In this document: piece by piece, positions 41,484-50,990 of the stretch | Numbering within the stretch: the stretch's first letter is position 1 | Layout: each line of letters begins with the position of its first letter | Assembly: GCA_963677355.2 (NCBI GenBank) | Contig: CAXXXQ010000002.1 | Span: 992,001-1,056,000, forward strand | DNA from: Thiomicrorhabdus sp963677355 | GTDB lineage: Bacteria > Pseudomonadota > Gammaproteobacteria > Thiomicrospirales > Thiomicrospiraceae | DNA length: 64,000 nt | Reading direction: 5' to 3' | Position numbers and translations under genes: made by a program | Notes under the pieces: model-generated | Told to the model about the DNA's origin: nothing | The model's input: the letters and a program-made list of their open reading frames with translations, nothing else | Database searches by the model: none

Positions 41484-43577
41484 CTAGTCTCCCTGTCCTA
41501 CGCTTGCCACCACACTAATCTGACGGTTTTCCGGCACTTCCGAATACGCCAGTATGTGTAGAGTCGGCAAGCTGAATCTGAATAGTCTGGCCAGCTGAGC
41601 TCGAACTTGCGGAGCAACCAGTAACACCGCCGATTGTCCCGTCATTTCGAGCTTCTGGGTCTCTTCTTTAAGCGTAGTGTGCAGCCTTTCCGCCAAACCT
41701 GGCTCAATGGCTAACTGTCCCTCAGGCGCACCCTGGGCTGCTTGGAGCAATAACTGTTCCAGACTCGGGTCCAAGGTAATGACTTTCAGTTCTTCGTCTT
41801 TACCGACAATATCCTTGATAATGGAACGTCCCAATGAAGCACGAACATAGATGGTGAGATCGTTAGCATCCTGGGTCAGCCCCGCCTTCTCGGTCAAAGT
41901 CTCCAGAATGGTTCGCATATCGCGGATAGAAACCTTTTCCATCAACAAATTCTGTAGCACTTTAACGAGTACAGCCAAGGATAGTTTATCAGGAACCAAT
42001 TCCTCAACCAATTTAGGTGATGTCTGCTTAAGCTTATCCAGTAATTGCTGAGTTTCATCATGGCCCAATAACTCAAAGGCGTAGTCCTGAATCAGCTGAC
42101 TGACATGCGTGGCCACCACCGTACTGGCATCTACCACGGTATAACCCAGTGCTTGCGCTTGATCTTGATCCATACTGTTGATCCAAACCGCATCCAGCCC
42201 GAAAGTCGGATCTTTAGTTGGTGTGCCCGGCACCTCCCCGAACACCTGTCCGGGGTTGATAGCCAACTCTCTATCCGGGAAGACTTCGCCCTCTCCGGCT
42301 GAAACGCCCATCAACATCACTCGGTATTCATTCGGTTTCAGATCCAAGTTATCCCGGATGTGTACGGACGGAACCAGAAAGCCAAGTTCTTGAGAAACTT
42401 TGCGGCGCACGCCTTTAATACGATCCAGCAGTTGGCCGTTTTGAGCCTGATCCACCATCGGTATCAAACGGTAGCCGACTTCCAAGCCTAACACATCAAT
42501 CGCTTGCACATCATCCCAGCTCAAATCGGCTGGCTTCTCTTCTTGTTCAAGCTCTTCCGACAACACCGGCTCTTCGGCCTTTTCAGCCAGCTGCTGTCGA
42601 TGAATCAAATAAGCACCAATACCGGCAACCGTGGCAAACGCTAAAAAGGCAAAGTTCGGCATACCTGGAATCAACCCCATGAAACCGACAATACCAGCCG
42701 TGGTTGCCAAGGCTTTTGGACTGGAGAACATCTGCATCTGCATCTGCTGCCCCATATCTTTGCTGTCCCCGCCGGTAACACGGGTGACAATAATTGCGGT
42801 TGCCGTTGAAAGTAACAAAGCCGGTATCTGCGCGACCAGACCGTCTCCGAGGGTCAGAATGGTATACACCTGAGCCGCCTCGCCAAAGCTCAAATCATGC
42901 TGTCCAACCCCGATGGCAAATCCGCCGATCAAGTTGATAAACAAAATAATGATACCGGCCACCGCATCACCGCGAACAAACTTACTGGCACCGTCCATCG
43001 AACCGTAAAACTCGGCTTCAGTGGCAATATCAGCACGTCTGGCTTGTGCCTGCTCTTGAGTAATCAGTCCTGCGTTCAAATCGGCATCAATCGCCATCTG
43101 TTTACCCGGCATGGAATCCAAGGTAAATCGGGCACTGACCTCTGCGACACGGCCCGCCCCTTTGGTGATAACGACAAAGTTAATAACCACCAAAATAGCA
43201 AACACCACCAAACCAACCGCGTAGTTACCGCCGATAACGAACTCGCCGAACGCTTCGATAACCTGACCGGCAGACGCGGCACCGCCGTGACCTTCCAATA
43301 AAATCACACGCGTCGAGGCGATATTCAAAGACAGACGGAATAAGGTGGCAATCAAAATAATGGTGGGGAATACCGCAAAATCCAATGGCCGTTTGGCATA
43401 GAGCGTGACCATAAGAACAACAAGGGAGAGCGCGATATTAAAGGTAAAAAAGACATCCAGTAAGAATGGCGGGAGCGGGATAGTCACCATGCCCAATAAA
43501 ACCAAAATAGCGATCGGTACGCCAAGACCGCTATTGAAGTTGGTTTTGATTTTATTAAGTAGGTCGTTAAAGTTCAT
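41484..43577 (-). CDS. flhA: Flagellar export gate protein FlhA
   Basis: A 697-residue FlhA with about eight N-terminal transmembrane segments, the cytoplasmic FHIPEP-type loop (RFTLDSMPGKQMAIDADLNAGLI) near residues 150-172, and a large C-terminal domain that docks chaperone-substrate complexes. It forms the nonameric export ring and conducts protons. It lies 28 nt after flhB. I saw no sigma-54 element directly before it. Confidence 0.96.
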   Translation of the reverse strand: MNFNDLLNKIKTNFNSGLGVPIAILVLLGMVTIPLPPFLLDVFFTFNIALSLVVLMVTLYAKRPLDFAVFPTIILIATLFRLSLNIASTRVILLEGHGGAASAGQVIEAFGEFVIGGNYAVGLVVFAILVVINFVVITKGAGRVAEVSARFTLDSMPGKQMAIDADLNAGLITQEQAQARRADIATEAEFYGSMDGASKFVRGDAVAGIIILFINLIGGFAIGVGQHDLSFGEAAQVYTILTLGDGLVAQIPALLLSTATAIIVTRVTGGDSKDMGQQMQMQMFSSPKALATTAGIVGFMGLIPGMPNFAFLAFATVAGIGAYLIHRQQLAEKAEEPVLSEELEQEEKPADLSWDDVQAIDVLGLEVGYRLIPMVDQAQNGQLLDRIKGVRRKVSQELGFLVPSVHIRDNLDLKPNEYRVMLMGVSAGEGEVFPDRELAINPGQVFGEVPGTPTKDPTFGLDAVWINSMDQDQAQALGYTVVDASTVVATHVSQLIQDYAFELLGHDETQQLLDKLKQTSPKLVEELVPDKLSLAVLVKVLQNLLMEKVSIRDMRTILETLTEKAGLTQDANDLTIYVRASLGRSIIKDIVGKDEELKVITLDPSLEQLLLQAAQGAPEGQLAIEPGLAERLHTTLKEETQKLEMTGQSAVLLVAPQVRAQLARLFRFSLPTLHILAYSEVPENRQISVVASVGQGD

Positions 43578-43605
43578 TTAAGCTCTAAAAATTGAGATGT
43601 CTTTT

Positions 43606-44730
43606 CTATTCAGTTTTCATATCTTCAGGAATAGGCAGATTGTTAAAATCGACCTTCTCAACATTCCCGGCATTTTTCAACTGATAAACATATGCCAATA
43701 CCGACGCAACCGCTCTAAACAGGTCATACGGAATCGGCCGGTCGATCTCAGCATTATAGTACAAAGCCCTCGCCAGTGGTGGGGCTTCTATAATGCTAAT
43801 TTGATTCTCTTGAGCAATGGTTCGGATTTGCGCAGCCATGAAATCCACCCCCATCGCCAACACAATTGGTTCCTGCATGGTTTCCGGGTCATATTTCAAC
43901 GCCACGGCGTAGTGAGTCGGGTTGGTAATGACCACATCCGCCTCCGGAACTTTTTGCATCATCCGGCGTTGGGACATCTCACGCTGAACTTGACGAATCC
44001 GCCCTTTGACTTCCGGATTACCTTCCTGTTGCTTGAACTCTTCTTTTACCTCTTGCTTGGTCATTTTCAACTGACGGTTGTGGTTCCACAATTGGAACGG
44101 TACATCGATGGCCGCCACAATCAACAAGGATAAGCTCACAAAAATAAACGCTTTGATAATGAGCTCGCCCGAGTGTGCCATCGCGATCTGTAGCGGCTCA
44201 ATACCTAAGCCAAGAATCTCGGAAAAAACCAGATACAAGAAGAAAATCGCCATCGCGATGACCAGCGTAAACTTAGCCAGTGCTTTGAACAACTCCAGCA
44301 AGGCATTCGCCGAAAACATCCTTTTAATTCCTGAAACCGGATTCAACTTGCTGAATTTAGGAGCCATCGCCTGTGTACTGAAACTCCAACCACCCAGCAA
44401 CGTTGGCGCCACCAGTGCAATAAAAATCATCAACAGCACAAACGGCAAGACCATGTAGATTGAATCTTGAATAATTGCCAACACCAATCCGAACATTTTT
44501 TGTTCGTCAAATGCGATATCTCTTGAGAAACTTAGCCCTTTATTGAGGATAGCCATAATGTCCTGAATCATCACGCCGCCGTACATTAATAAAAAAATAG
44601 CGGCCGACAAGGTCATCAATACGGTGGTTAACTCTTTGGAACGGGGAATCTGCCCTTTTTTTCTGGCGTCTTCTAAACGCTTGGAGGTGGGCTCTTCCGT
44701 CTTTTCGGAACCGTCACTATTTTCAGCCAC
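43606..44730 (-). CDS. flhB: Flagellar export switch protein FlhB
   Basis: A 374-residue FlhB: four transmembrane segments (about 35-200), then the cytoplasmic domain with the self-cleavage motif NPTH in VVITNPTHYAVALKYDP. Cleavage there allows the switch from hook to filament export. The N-terminal EKTEEPTSKRLEDARKKGQIPRS is the family signature. It starts 3 nt after fliR. A separate short homologue of its C-terminal domain is encoded at 34488-34802. Confidence 0.96.
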   Translation of the reverse strand: MAENSDGSEKTEEPTSKRLEDARKKGQIPRSKELTTVLMTLSAAIFLLMYGGVMIQDIMAILNKGLSFSRDIAFDEQKMFGLVLAIIQDSIYMVLPFVLLMIFIALVAPTLLGGWSFSTQAMAPKFSKLNPVSGIKRMFSANALLELFKALAKFTLVIAMAIFFLYLVFSEILGLGIEPLQIAMAHSGELIIKAFIFVSLSLLIVAAIDVPFQLWNHNRQLKMTKQEVKEEFKQQEGNPEVKGRIRQVQREMSQRRMMQKVPEADVVITNPTHYAVALKYDPETMQEPIVLAMGVDFMAAQIRTIAQENQISIIEAPPLARALYYNAEIDRPIPYDLFRAVASVLAYVYQLKNAGNVEKVDFNNLPIPEDMKTE

Positions 44731-44733
44731 AGC

Positions 44734-45513
44734 TTACCCTCCCGTTAATCTCAATTGCGAAATCACATCAACCGCGCGATGCACCAACTCTTGTAAATGT
44801 GGCAAAACCAATGGCGTGGTCAACGACAACATAACCAAACCTGCCAATAAGGTGACAGGAAAACCGACCGCAAAAATATTCAGCGCCGGCGCGGCTCTGG
44901 TGACGACACCGAATGAAATATTGATCAATAATAGAGCCGTTATAGCTGGTAAAGCAATTAGAACACCAGCCGAGAACATATAGCTTCCAAACTCAAATAA
45001 TAGCTTCAAGCTTTCGGTATTCAGGAAGTTGGCACCAACCGGTAAATACTCAAAACTGTCCGCCACCACTTGAATGACGAGAAGATGCCCGTTTAATGCC
45101 AGAAACAATAAGGTAACCACAATGGTAAAATATTGAGAGACCACCGGCGAGTTCACCCCGGTGCCGGGATCCACCATCTGCGCGAAAGCTAACCCCATCC
45201 CCATGGCAATCAAGTGACCGGCAATAACAAACGCTTGAAAAACGACCAGAAAGACCAAGCCCATGGCCAGTCCTATTAGGATCTGCTGCATAATGAATAG
45301 CACGCCCTTCCACGTGAAAGGATCGGTTGGTGGAGGCAAAGCCAGAGAAGGAGCGATGATCAGGGTCAGAAAAACGGCCAAAATGACTTTAAAACGAACC
45401 GGCACCGCTCTGATGCCAAAGATAGGAATAATCGACAACATCGCCCCGATGCGTACAAAGGGGTAAAAGTACAAACCGGCTAGCTGCAGAAACTCTGGAT
45501 AGCTAAACGTCAT
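44734..45513 (-). CDS. fliR: Flagellar export protein FliR
   Basis: A 259-residue integral membrane protein, with about six hydrophobic segments, that forms the FliPQR core of the export gate. FVRIGAMLSIIPIFG near the start and GMGLAFAQMVDPGTGVNSPVVSQ in the middle are typical. It lies 25 nt after fliQ. Confidence 0.95.
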   Translation of the reverse strand: MTFSYPEFLQLAGLYFYPFVRIGAMLSIIPIFGIRAVPVRFKVILAVFLTLIIAPSLALPPPTDPFTWKGVLFIMQQILIGLAMGLVFLVVFQAFVIAGHLIAMGMGLAFAQMVDPGTGVNSPVVSQYFTIVVTLLFLALNGHLLVIQVVADSFEYLPVGANFLNTESLKLLFEFGSYMFSAGVLIALPAITALLLINISFGVVTRAAPALNIFAVGFPVTLLAGLVMLSLTTPLVLPHLQELVHRAVDVISQLRLTGG

Positions 45514-45538
45514 ATTTCTAACCTATCCAAAGACGTCC

Positions 45539-45811
45539 CTAGCCGATTAGAGCAGGGATATTCATGTAAAGCTCTCGTGTAAAAGAGATTAAGGTATTCA
45601 ACATCCATGGACCTGCGACCACCAGCGCGATTCCGACAATCGCTAACTTGGGGATAAAACTCAAAGTCATCTCATTGATTTGTGTCGCCGCCTGAAACAT
45701 ACCGACCAACAGCCCGATGATTAAAGCCGGAATCAATAGAGGCCCGGCCAACATTGCGGTGACTTCCAGCATTCGCTGTCCCAGTGTGAGAACGAATTCC
45801 TCTTGCATCAT
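45539..45811 (-). CDS. fliQ: Flagellar export protein FliQ
   Basis: A 90-residue protein with two transmembrane helices (about 16-38 and 52-72); ATQINEMTLSFIPKL is the family motif. It joins FliP and FliR in the export gate. It overlaps the end of fliP by 4 nt. Confidence 0.95.
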   Translation of the reverse strand: MMQEEFVLTLGQRMLEVTAMLAGPLLIPALIIGLLVGMFQAATQINEMTLSFIPKLAIVGIALVVAGPWMLNTLISFTRELYMNIPALIG

Positions 45812-46569
45812 ATACCTCCCGGTACAACGAAACTGTTCGCCAAGGTGCCGACAACCAGAGCCCAGCCGTCAATCAGAACAAACAGCATCAGCTTGAACGG
45901 CAAAGAGATAATCATAGGCGACAACATCATCATCCCCATTGACATCAACAGACTCGCCACCACTAGATCGATGATCAAAAACGGGATAAACAGCATAAAA
46001 CCGATTTGGAAAGCCGTTTTCAATTCACTGGTCATAAAAGCCGGTATCAAAACTTTAAAAGGTACGTTTTCCGGATCGGTCAAAGTGACATCCGCCATCT
46101 CGGCAAACATGCCCAAGTCGTCCTCACGTGTCTGCTGCAGCATGAATTGATGCATCGGTTTGGAGGCGATATCCACCGCTTCGGCAAACTTGATTTGCTC
46201 TTCCATATAAGGCGATACCGCCGTATCGTAAATTTTGTCCAGCACCGGTGCCATAATGAAAAGCGTCAGAAACAAAGCCAAGCCGATCAAAACCTGATTG
46301 GAAGGCGTTTGCATGGTACCCAACGCCTGTCTTAACAAGGCCAAAACAATCACGATTCTCAAAAAGGACGTGGTCGCAATCAAGGCTGCCGGCAACAGGG
46401 TCAACCCAGTCATCAGCAACAAAATCTGAATGGTTAAGGAGTAATCTTGATTACCTTCCGCATCGGTTTCAACGGTAAAAGCGGGGATACCCGGTTCTGC
46501 CCATGCGGCAATCGGCAAGGCTAACAATAAGAGCGGTAAAACAACCAGAAATGGTTTAATGATTTTCAC
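45808..46569 (-). CDS. fliP: Flagellar export protein FliP
   Basis: A 253-residue FliP with a cleavable signal peptide (cut near AAWA) and four transmembrane helices. RIVIVLALLRQALGTMQTPSNQVLIGLALFLT and the C-terminal SLPFKLMLFVLIDGWALV are diagnostic. It overlaps fliO by 14 nt. Confidence 0.96.
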   Translation of the reverse strand: MKIIKPFLVVLPLLLLALPIAAWAEPGIPAFTVETDAEGNQDYSLTIQILLLMTGLTLLPAALIATTSFLRIVIVLALLRQALGTMQTPSNQVLIGLALFLTLFIMAPVLDKIYDTAVSPYMEEQIKFAEAVDIASKPMHQFMLQQTREDDLGMFAEMADVTLTDPENVPFKVLIPAFMTSELKTAFQIGFMLFIPFLIIDLVVASLLMSMGMMMLSPMIISLPFKLMLFVLIDGWALVVGTLANSFVVPGGI

Positions 46570-47062
46570 TTGTGTGTGTACCGTCTTGCTTGGATTGGTC
46601 TTTATTTGATTTCAAAGCTTCTTGCAGCCTTTGTGAGAACGGGCTTTTTAGGGTTTCGCCGGACTGGGTTTTATTATGCGCGACTTCAATCGGTTCTTCA
46701 AGCTGATGTAAACGGGTAATCTTGCTGGATGTGACCCCAACCAAAACCTGATCCTTGCCGACCTGTAACAACAAAATACGTTCTCGCTGACCGACCGAAA
46801 GGGCGCCTAACACTTTTAAGTTACCATCGGCCACACCGGGAAAACGGCCGTAACGTCTCAATAACCAGGCGGAAATAAAAATAATCAGTAGCACCAAGAC
46901 TAAAGAAAGCACTATCTGTCCGAAATACTCGCTCGGCTGAGTCACACTGCTACCGATGGTACCGGCATCAATCTGACTGTCCATTTTTGCTTCCGCCATC
47001 ACCAACATCGATTGCATTGACGCCATGAGCAAAGTGAATATTCTGACGGTTTTCTTCAACAT
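46556..47062 (-). CDS. fliO: Flagellar assembly protein FliO
   Basis: A 168-residue protein with an N-terminal signal-like hydrophobic stretch, a periplasmic piece (about 24-50), one transmembrane helix (52-70) and a cytoplasmic domain containing LKVLGALSVGQRERILLLQVGKDQVLVGV. FliO helps assemble the FliP ring. It lies 19 nt after fliN. Confidence 0.9.
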   Translation of the reverse strand: MLKKTVRIFTLLMASMQSMLVMAEAKMDSQIDAGTIGSSVTQPSEYFGQIVLSLVLVLLIIFISAWLLRRYGRFPGVADGNLKVLGALSVGQRERILLLQVGKDQVLVGVTSSKITRLHQLEEPIEVAHNKTQSGETLKSPFSQRLQEALKSNKDQSKQDGTHTSENH

Positions 47063-47081
47063 TTGGCTGCCTCTTGACCGG

Positions 47082-47528
47082 CTATTTCAATTTTTTGATT
47101 CGTTCTTGCGGGCTAACAACATCGGTTAAGCGAACACCGAATTTGTCGTTAATAACAACCACCTCACCATGAGCAATTAAGGTACCGTTTACCAATAAGT
47201 CCAACGGCTCCCCCGCTAATCGATCCATCTCAATGACCGAGCCCTGCGTATAAGAGAGCAAATTGCGAATAGACACCTTGGCGCGACCGATTTCCAGTTG
47301 CAAAGTCACCGGGATATCCATCAAGACATCCAAGTCGACCTTATCCTTACCTTCAGTCGATTCATTGGCAAGACTTTCCAGATCCGCAGCACTGATCTGT
47401 TCGGCACCCATTGCATTGGCCTGCTCGTTCAGCGCATCACCCCAATCATCTGCTCCACCCGCCTCTTCTGTACCTGCTTGTTCATCAAGTGCTTCATCCC
47501 ATGCACTCAAATCTTCTTCATCACTCAT
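47082..47528 (-). CDS. fliN: Flagellar motor switch protein FliN
   Basis: A 148-residue FliN. The C-terminal ~80 residues (LMDIPVTLQLEIGRAKVSIRNLLSYTQGSVIEMDRLAGEPLDLLVNG) form the SpoA domain of the C-ring; the first 65 are acidic. I chose the ATG at 47528, seven bases after AAGGAG and overlapping the fliM stop; a longer frame to 47546 lacks a ribosome site. Confidence 0.95.
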   Translation of the reverse strand: MSDEEDLSAWDEALDEQAGTEEAGGADDWGDALNEQANAMGAEQISAADLESLANESTEGKDKVDLDVLMDIPVTLQLEIGRAKVSIRNLLSYTQGSVIEMDRLAGEPLDLLVNGTLIAHGEVVVINDKFGVRLTDVVSPQERIKKLK

Positions 47529-48537
47529 CGTACCACTCCTTAACATTGTCTATCGTTCGCTCTGGATAAGCGGGGTGATGTAAAATCTGTTCGACTTTTA
47601 CGGCTTTTTTATCGTTACTTTCGCCAAGCTTACCGCGCATAATAGCAATATTCTCGGCTCTGACTGTCACGTGTTTTGGCATTTCCAATGGAATAATATC
47701 GCCTTTTTCCATTTTCAGCAGATCATCGACACTCATTTTCAATTCAGCCAGATTAACACTAAGATCAATCTCGATATTTTTCGCTTCTTCTTTGAGAGTT
47801 CTTGACCAACGGTTATCACTCTCACCTTGAAGGTTCTGCATCCCCTCTTCAAGTTTGTCGCGTACCGGCTCAAGCATCGAGTACGGCATAACAATATCGA
47901 TGCGTCCTTCCACACCTTCAAAACGCACATTGATCGGGCTGACTACAATCATGTCGGTCGGATCGACAATACCGGCAAATTTCGGGTTCATCTCCGAATG
48001 CATGTACTCGATTTCGATATCCATGACCGGCCCCCAAGCCTTACGCAGATTGTCAGAAGTAATATCCAAAATACTGCGCACCATACTCATCTCGACCGGC
48101 GTATATTCACGCCCTTCGATTTTGAACGGTAACAGGCCGGTGCCGCCGAAGTAGATGTCGACCGCAGTGAAAATCAATTTTGAATCCAACGTAAACAGCG
48201 AGACGCCGTTTAACGGATTAATACGATAGATATTGAGACTGGTTGGAACAAACAGGTTGCGCAGGTAATCGACCATTTTGATGATCTTCACTTCACCGGC
48301 GGTCACTTCGACGCTGGCCATAATCATTTCATTGAAGTGACGTTGAAAACCTCGCGCAAAACGTTCGTTGATGATATCCAAAGCCGGCAGACGACCACGA
48401 ACGATGCGTTCCTGGTTGGTAAAGTCGTAGGCTTTGACGGCCTGAGACGCTGAGTCATCATCCTCAGTCTCAATCTCACCGCCGCCCATCCCTTTTAAAA
48501 GGGCATCGACTTCATCTTGGCTTAAAATATCATCCAT
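47521..48537 (-). CDS. fliM: Flagellar motor switch protein FliM
   Basis: A 338-residue FliM. The N-terminal ILSQDEVDALLKGM is the CheY-P docking helix. The CheC-like middle domain and the C-terminal SpoA domain (NLAELKMSVDDLLKMEKGDIIPLEMP) follow. It begins 10 nt after fliL and overlaps fliN by 8 nt. Confidence 0.96.
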   Translation of the reverse strand: MDDILSQDEVDALLKGMGGGEIETEDDDSASQAVKAYDFTNQERIVRGRLPALDIINERFARGFQRHFNEMIMASVEVTAGEVKIIKMVDYLRNLFVPTSLNIYRINPLNGVSLFTLDSKLIFTAVDIYFGGTGLLPFKIEGREYTPVEMSMVRSILDITSDNLRKAWGPVMDIEIEYMHSEMNPKFAGIVDPTDMIVVSPINVRFEGVEGRIDIVMPYSMLEPVRDKLEEGMQNLQGESDNRWSRTLKEEAKNIEIDLSVNLAELKMSVDDLLKMEKGDIIPLEMPKHVTVRAENIAIMRGKLGESNDKKAVKVEQILHHPAYPERTIDNVKEWYDE

Positions 48538-48547
48538 TCAAATTGCC

Positions 48548-49156
48548 TTATTGCATTACAAAACGGGTCATATACACATCTTCCACCAAATCCGGGTAGA
48601 TATTATGTTTTTCCAAAACCTTGCGGGTCACTTGCAAAATCTCCGCGCGCAGATTATCCGGACCATCCGGCTTGATCAATTCGTTGTAGTGTTGGTTTCT
48701 CAGCAAACGCTCAATATCATTCTTAAGAATCGGACGTAGATGCTCCATCTCACCGGCATCACCGACCAACTGGGCGTAATAAGACAAGAATTTAAGATCT
48801 ACCGCTAAAAACTTCGCTTGTCCGTCACCGTTAAAATTGACTACAAATTTATCCATCGTGAAATACATCGGTGGTGTTTCCGGTGGAGGCGGATCAAACT
48901 GCTTGTATTTAGGTGAATACTCTTTGGCATGACTGAGTTCGCTGGCTGGAATTTCATCGGCATTCCCTTCGCCGTGCTCTGCCGAGCCGTGTACTTCGGT
49001 ATCGGCACTATGGTCACCATTGCCCTTATCAGAGCCCAATAGCAAAAAGGCCATAACCGCCATACCAACCAAAAGAAGAATGACGACAATCAGTAAAACA
49101 ATGACGAGACCTTTCCCACCACCTTTCTTTTCTTCTTTTACCTCTTCTTCAGCCAT
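48548..49156 (-). CDS. fliL: Flagellar basal body protein FliL
   Basis: A 202-residue single-pass membrane protein: Lys/Glu-rich cytoplasmic start, transmembrane helix near 16-38 (GLVIVLLIVVILLLVGMAVMAFLL), an acidic His-containing linker, and the periplasmic FliL domain ending LVEDVYMTRFVMQ. FliL rings surround and support the stators; here the motAB genes lie directly upstream, which fits. Confidence 0.94.
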   Translation of the reverse strand: MAEEEVKEEKKGGGKGLVIVLLIVVILLLVGMAVMAFLLLGSDKGNGDHSADTEVHGSAEHGEGNADEIPASELSHAKEYSPKYKQFDPPPPETPPMYFTMDKFVVNFNGDGQAKFLAVDLKFLSYYAQLVGDAGEMEHLRPILKNDIERLLRNQHYNELIKPDGPDNLRAEILQVTRKVLEKHNIYPDLVEDVYMTRFVMQ

Positions 49157-49199
49157 GTTTTATTCCCTTCTAACAGTCCTTAAAGATGATCTATGATCA

Positions 49200-50081
49200 T
49201 TATTGATTTACTTGTTGCAGTTGCTTACTCAAATCTTCAACATCAGGTGCATCACTGAGACTTCTCAGCTGCGCCTCAGCCTCTTTAGTCAATACAATAA
49301 TACTAATTCTACGGTTTCTTGGATTATACGGGTTTTCTTTATCAAACGGGACCGTATCCGCCATTCCGACCGCCTGGGCAATTCGGTCACGCTCCACCCC
49401 GCCGGCCAGCAGTAATCTACGTGCCGCATTGGCTCGATCGGCAGACAATTCCCAGTTAGTGTACTCTGCACTGTCATGATAACCGGAAGAATCCGTATGC
49501 CCAGCAATACTAATCTTATTCTTGGTGCTTGCCAAGACGCTACCGACTTCTTTGATCAATTTAGAAGCGTAATCTCTCGGCAGATCGACCCCCGCACCGA
49601 ACATCGGTCTTTTACGATCATCTAAAATCTGCACCTGCAAACCGTTTGGCGTCACATCGATTTTCAGTTGTTCTTTCAACTGGCTCAAAGCCTCACTTTC
49701 GGATATTTTCTGCTCCAGTTGCAGCTTCATCATCTCCATTTGCGCCTGCTCCTGAGCCTTACCGGAACCGTCGTCGTCACCCTCTTCGCCTTTCGGAGAA
49801 TCCTTGAACCCGCCCATATCGATCATGGCATCGGCCGTACGGCCCGCTTCTTTGGACTCAACCAAGGTTGTCGGAGAGGATTCGATTACAGTCGGATCGC
49901 GGAAAAATTCAGCCATTGCCTTCATTTCTTCATCATTGGTTCCGCCCAAAACCCACAACATCAAGAAAAAAGCCATTGCCGCTGTCATAAAGTCGGCAAA
50001 AGCAATCTTCCAAGCACCACCATGTGCTGCATGCGGGCACTTGGCGAGACGTTTGATGATGATGGATTGTTCGTCACTCAT
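49200..50081 (-). CDS. motB: Stator protein MotB
   Basis: A 293-residue MotB. The transmembrane helix (WKIAFADFMTAAMAFFLMLWVLGG) contains the ion-binding Asp in ADFMTA; a plug segment follows; the C-terminal OmpA-like domain has ISIAGHTDSSGYHDSAEYTNWELSADRANAARRLL for peptidoglycan anchoring. Sequence style is proton-type. It follows motA by 19 nt. Confidence 0.94.
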   Translation of the reverse strand: MSDEQSIIIKRLAKCPHAAHGGAWKIAFADFMTAAMAFFLMLWVLGGTNDEEMKAMAEFFRDPTVIESSPTTLVESKEAGRTADAMIDMGGFKDSPKGEEGDDDGSGKAQEQAQMEMMKLQLEQKISESEALSQLKEQLKIDVTPNGLQVQILDDRKRPMFGAGVDLPRDYASKLIKEVGSVLASTKNKISIAGHTDSSGYHDSAEYTNWELSADRANAARRLLLAGGVERDRIAQAVGMADTVPFDKENPYNPRNRRISIIVLTKEAEAQLRSLSDAPDVEDLSKQLQQVNQ

Positions 50082-50100
50082 GGCTCTTTACCCGGTTCTA

Positions 50101-50952
50101 TTATTTCTGACTTTGTAGATACTCATCTACTTCGGTAAAGCTTGGACGTTCATGACTTGGTACCGCTTTACGGCCGAACTCAACCGCGACCTGAGGAGCA
50201 TAGCCGTTAAGATTGGCAATCAGACAGGTTTTCATGACGTTATACATCGCACCTTCCGCTTCGGCTCGATTCCCCAATTCGGAACTGATCGGCGCAATGA
50301 ATCCGTAGGCGACCAAAATCCCCAAGAATGTCCCTACTAGGGCTACCGACATATGGTGTGCGATTTCCATCGGTCCCGCATCCAAATACGTCATTGTAAC
50401 GATAATCCCTAATACCGCCGCAACGATACCGAACGCCGGCAAGGCCTCTGCAACCTTGCCGACTGCCGAACTCGGCATCATCGCTTCGTGGTGATGAGAA
50501 TCAATTTCCAAAATCATCAGATCTTCTAGTTGATAAGGGTTACTGGCACCACTAATCATCAAACGCAGATAGTCGCAGATAAAATCAATGGCATGATGAT
50601 CGGCCGCCACTTTAGGCGCACTGTTAAAAAGTTCGCTGGCGTGCGGATCTTCGACATCCGCTTCAATCGACATTAAACCTTCACGGCGTGCTTTATTGAA
50701 GATTCGGAAAAACAATCCCAACATTTCCATGTACAACTCTTTGTCGACATGATGGGGTTTTAACAACCCTAGGCCGCCGGAAAAACCTGCTTTAACCACC
50801 CATCCCGGGTTGGCAATAATGTAAGCACCCAAAGCACCACCACAGATAATCACCACTTCCAGTGGCTGAATGAGTATGCCGAAACTCCCGTGCGGTAAGT
50901 ACCCACCAAGTAGAGTACCGATTACGACTAATGTACCTACAATTGCCTTCAT
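50101..50952 (-). CDS. motA: Stator protein MotA
   Basis: A 283-residue MotA with four transmembrane helices and a large cytoplasmic loop. PAFGIVAAVLGIIVTM and PMEIAHHMSVALVGTFLGILVAYGFIAP are the conserved helix 3-4 signature with the two key prolines. motAB usually stands outside the fliK-fliL run; here it is inserted between an MCP gene and fliL. Confidence 0.95.
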   Translation of the reverse strand: MKAIVGTLVVIGTLLGGYLPHGSFGILIQPLEVVIICGGALGAYIIANPGWVVKAGFSGGLGLLKPHHVDKELYMEMLGLFFRIFNKARREGLMSIEADVEDPHASELFNSAPKVAADHHAIDFICDYLRLMISGASNPYQLEDLMILEIDSHHHEAMMPSSAVGKVAEALPAFGIVAAVLGIIVTMTYLDAGPMEIAHHMSVALVGTFLGILVAYGFIAPISSELGNRAEAEGAMYNVMKTCLIANLNGYAPQVAVEFGRKAVPSHERPSFTEVDEYLQSQK

Positions 50953-50990
50953 TAATAGTTCACCTGTGTATGATGCTTATTATTTTATCG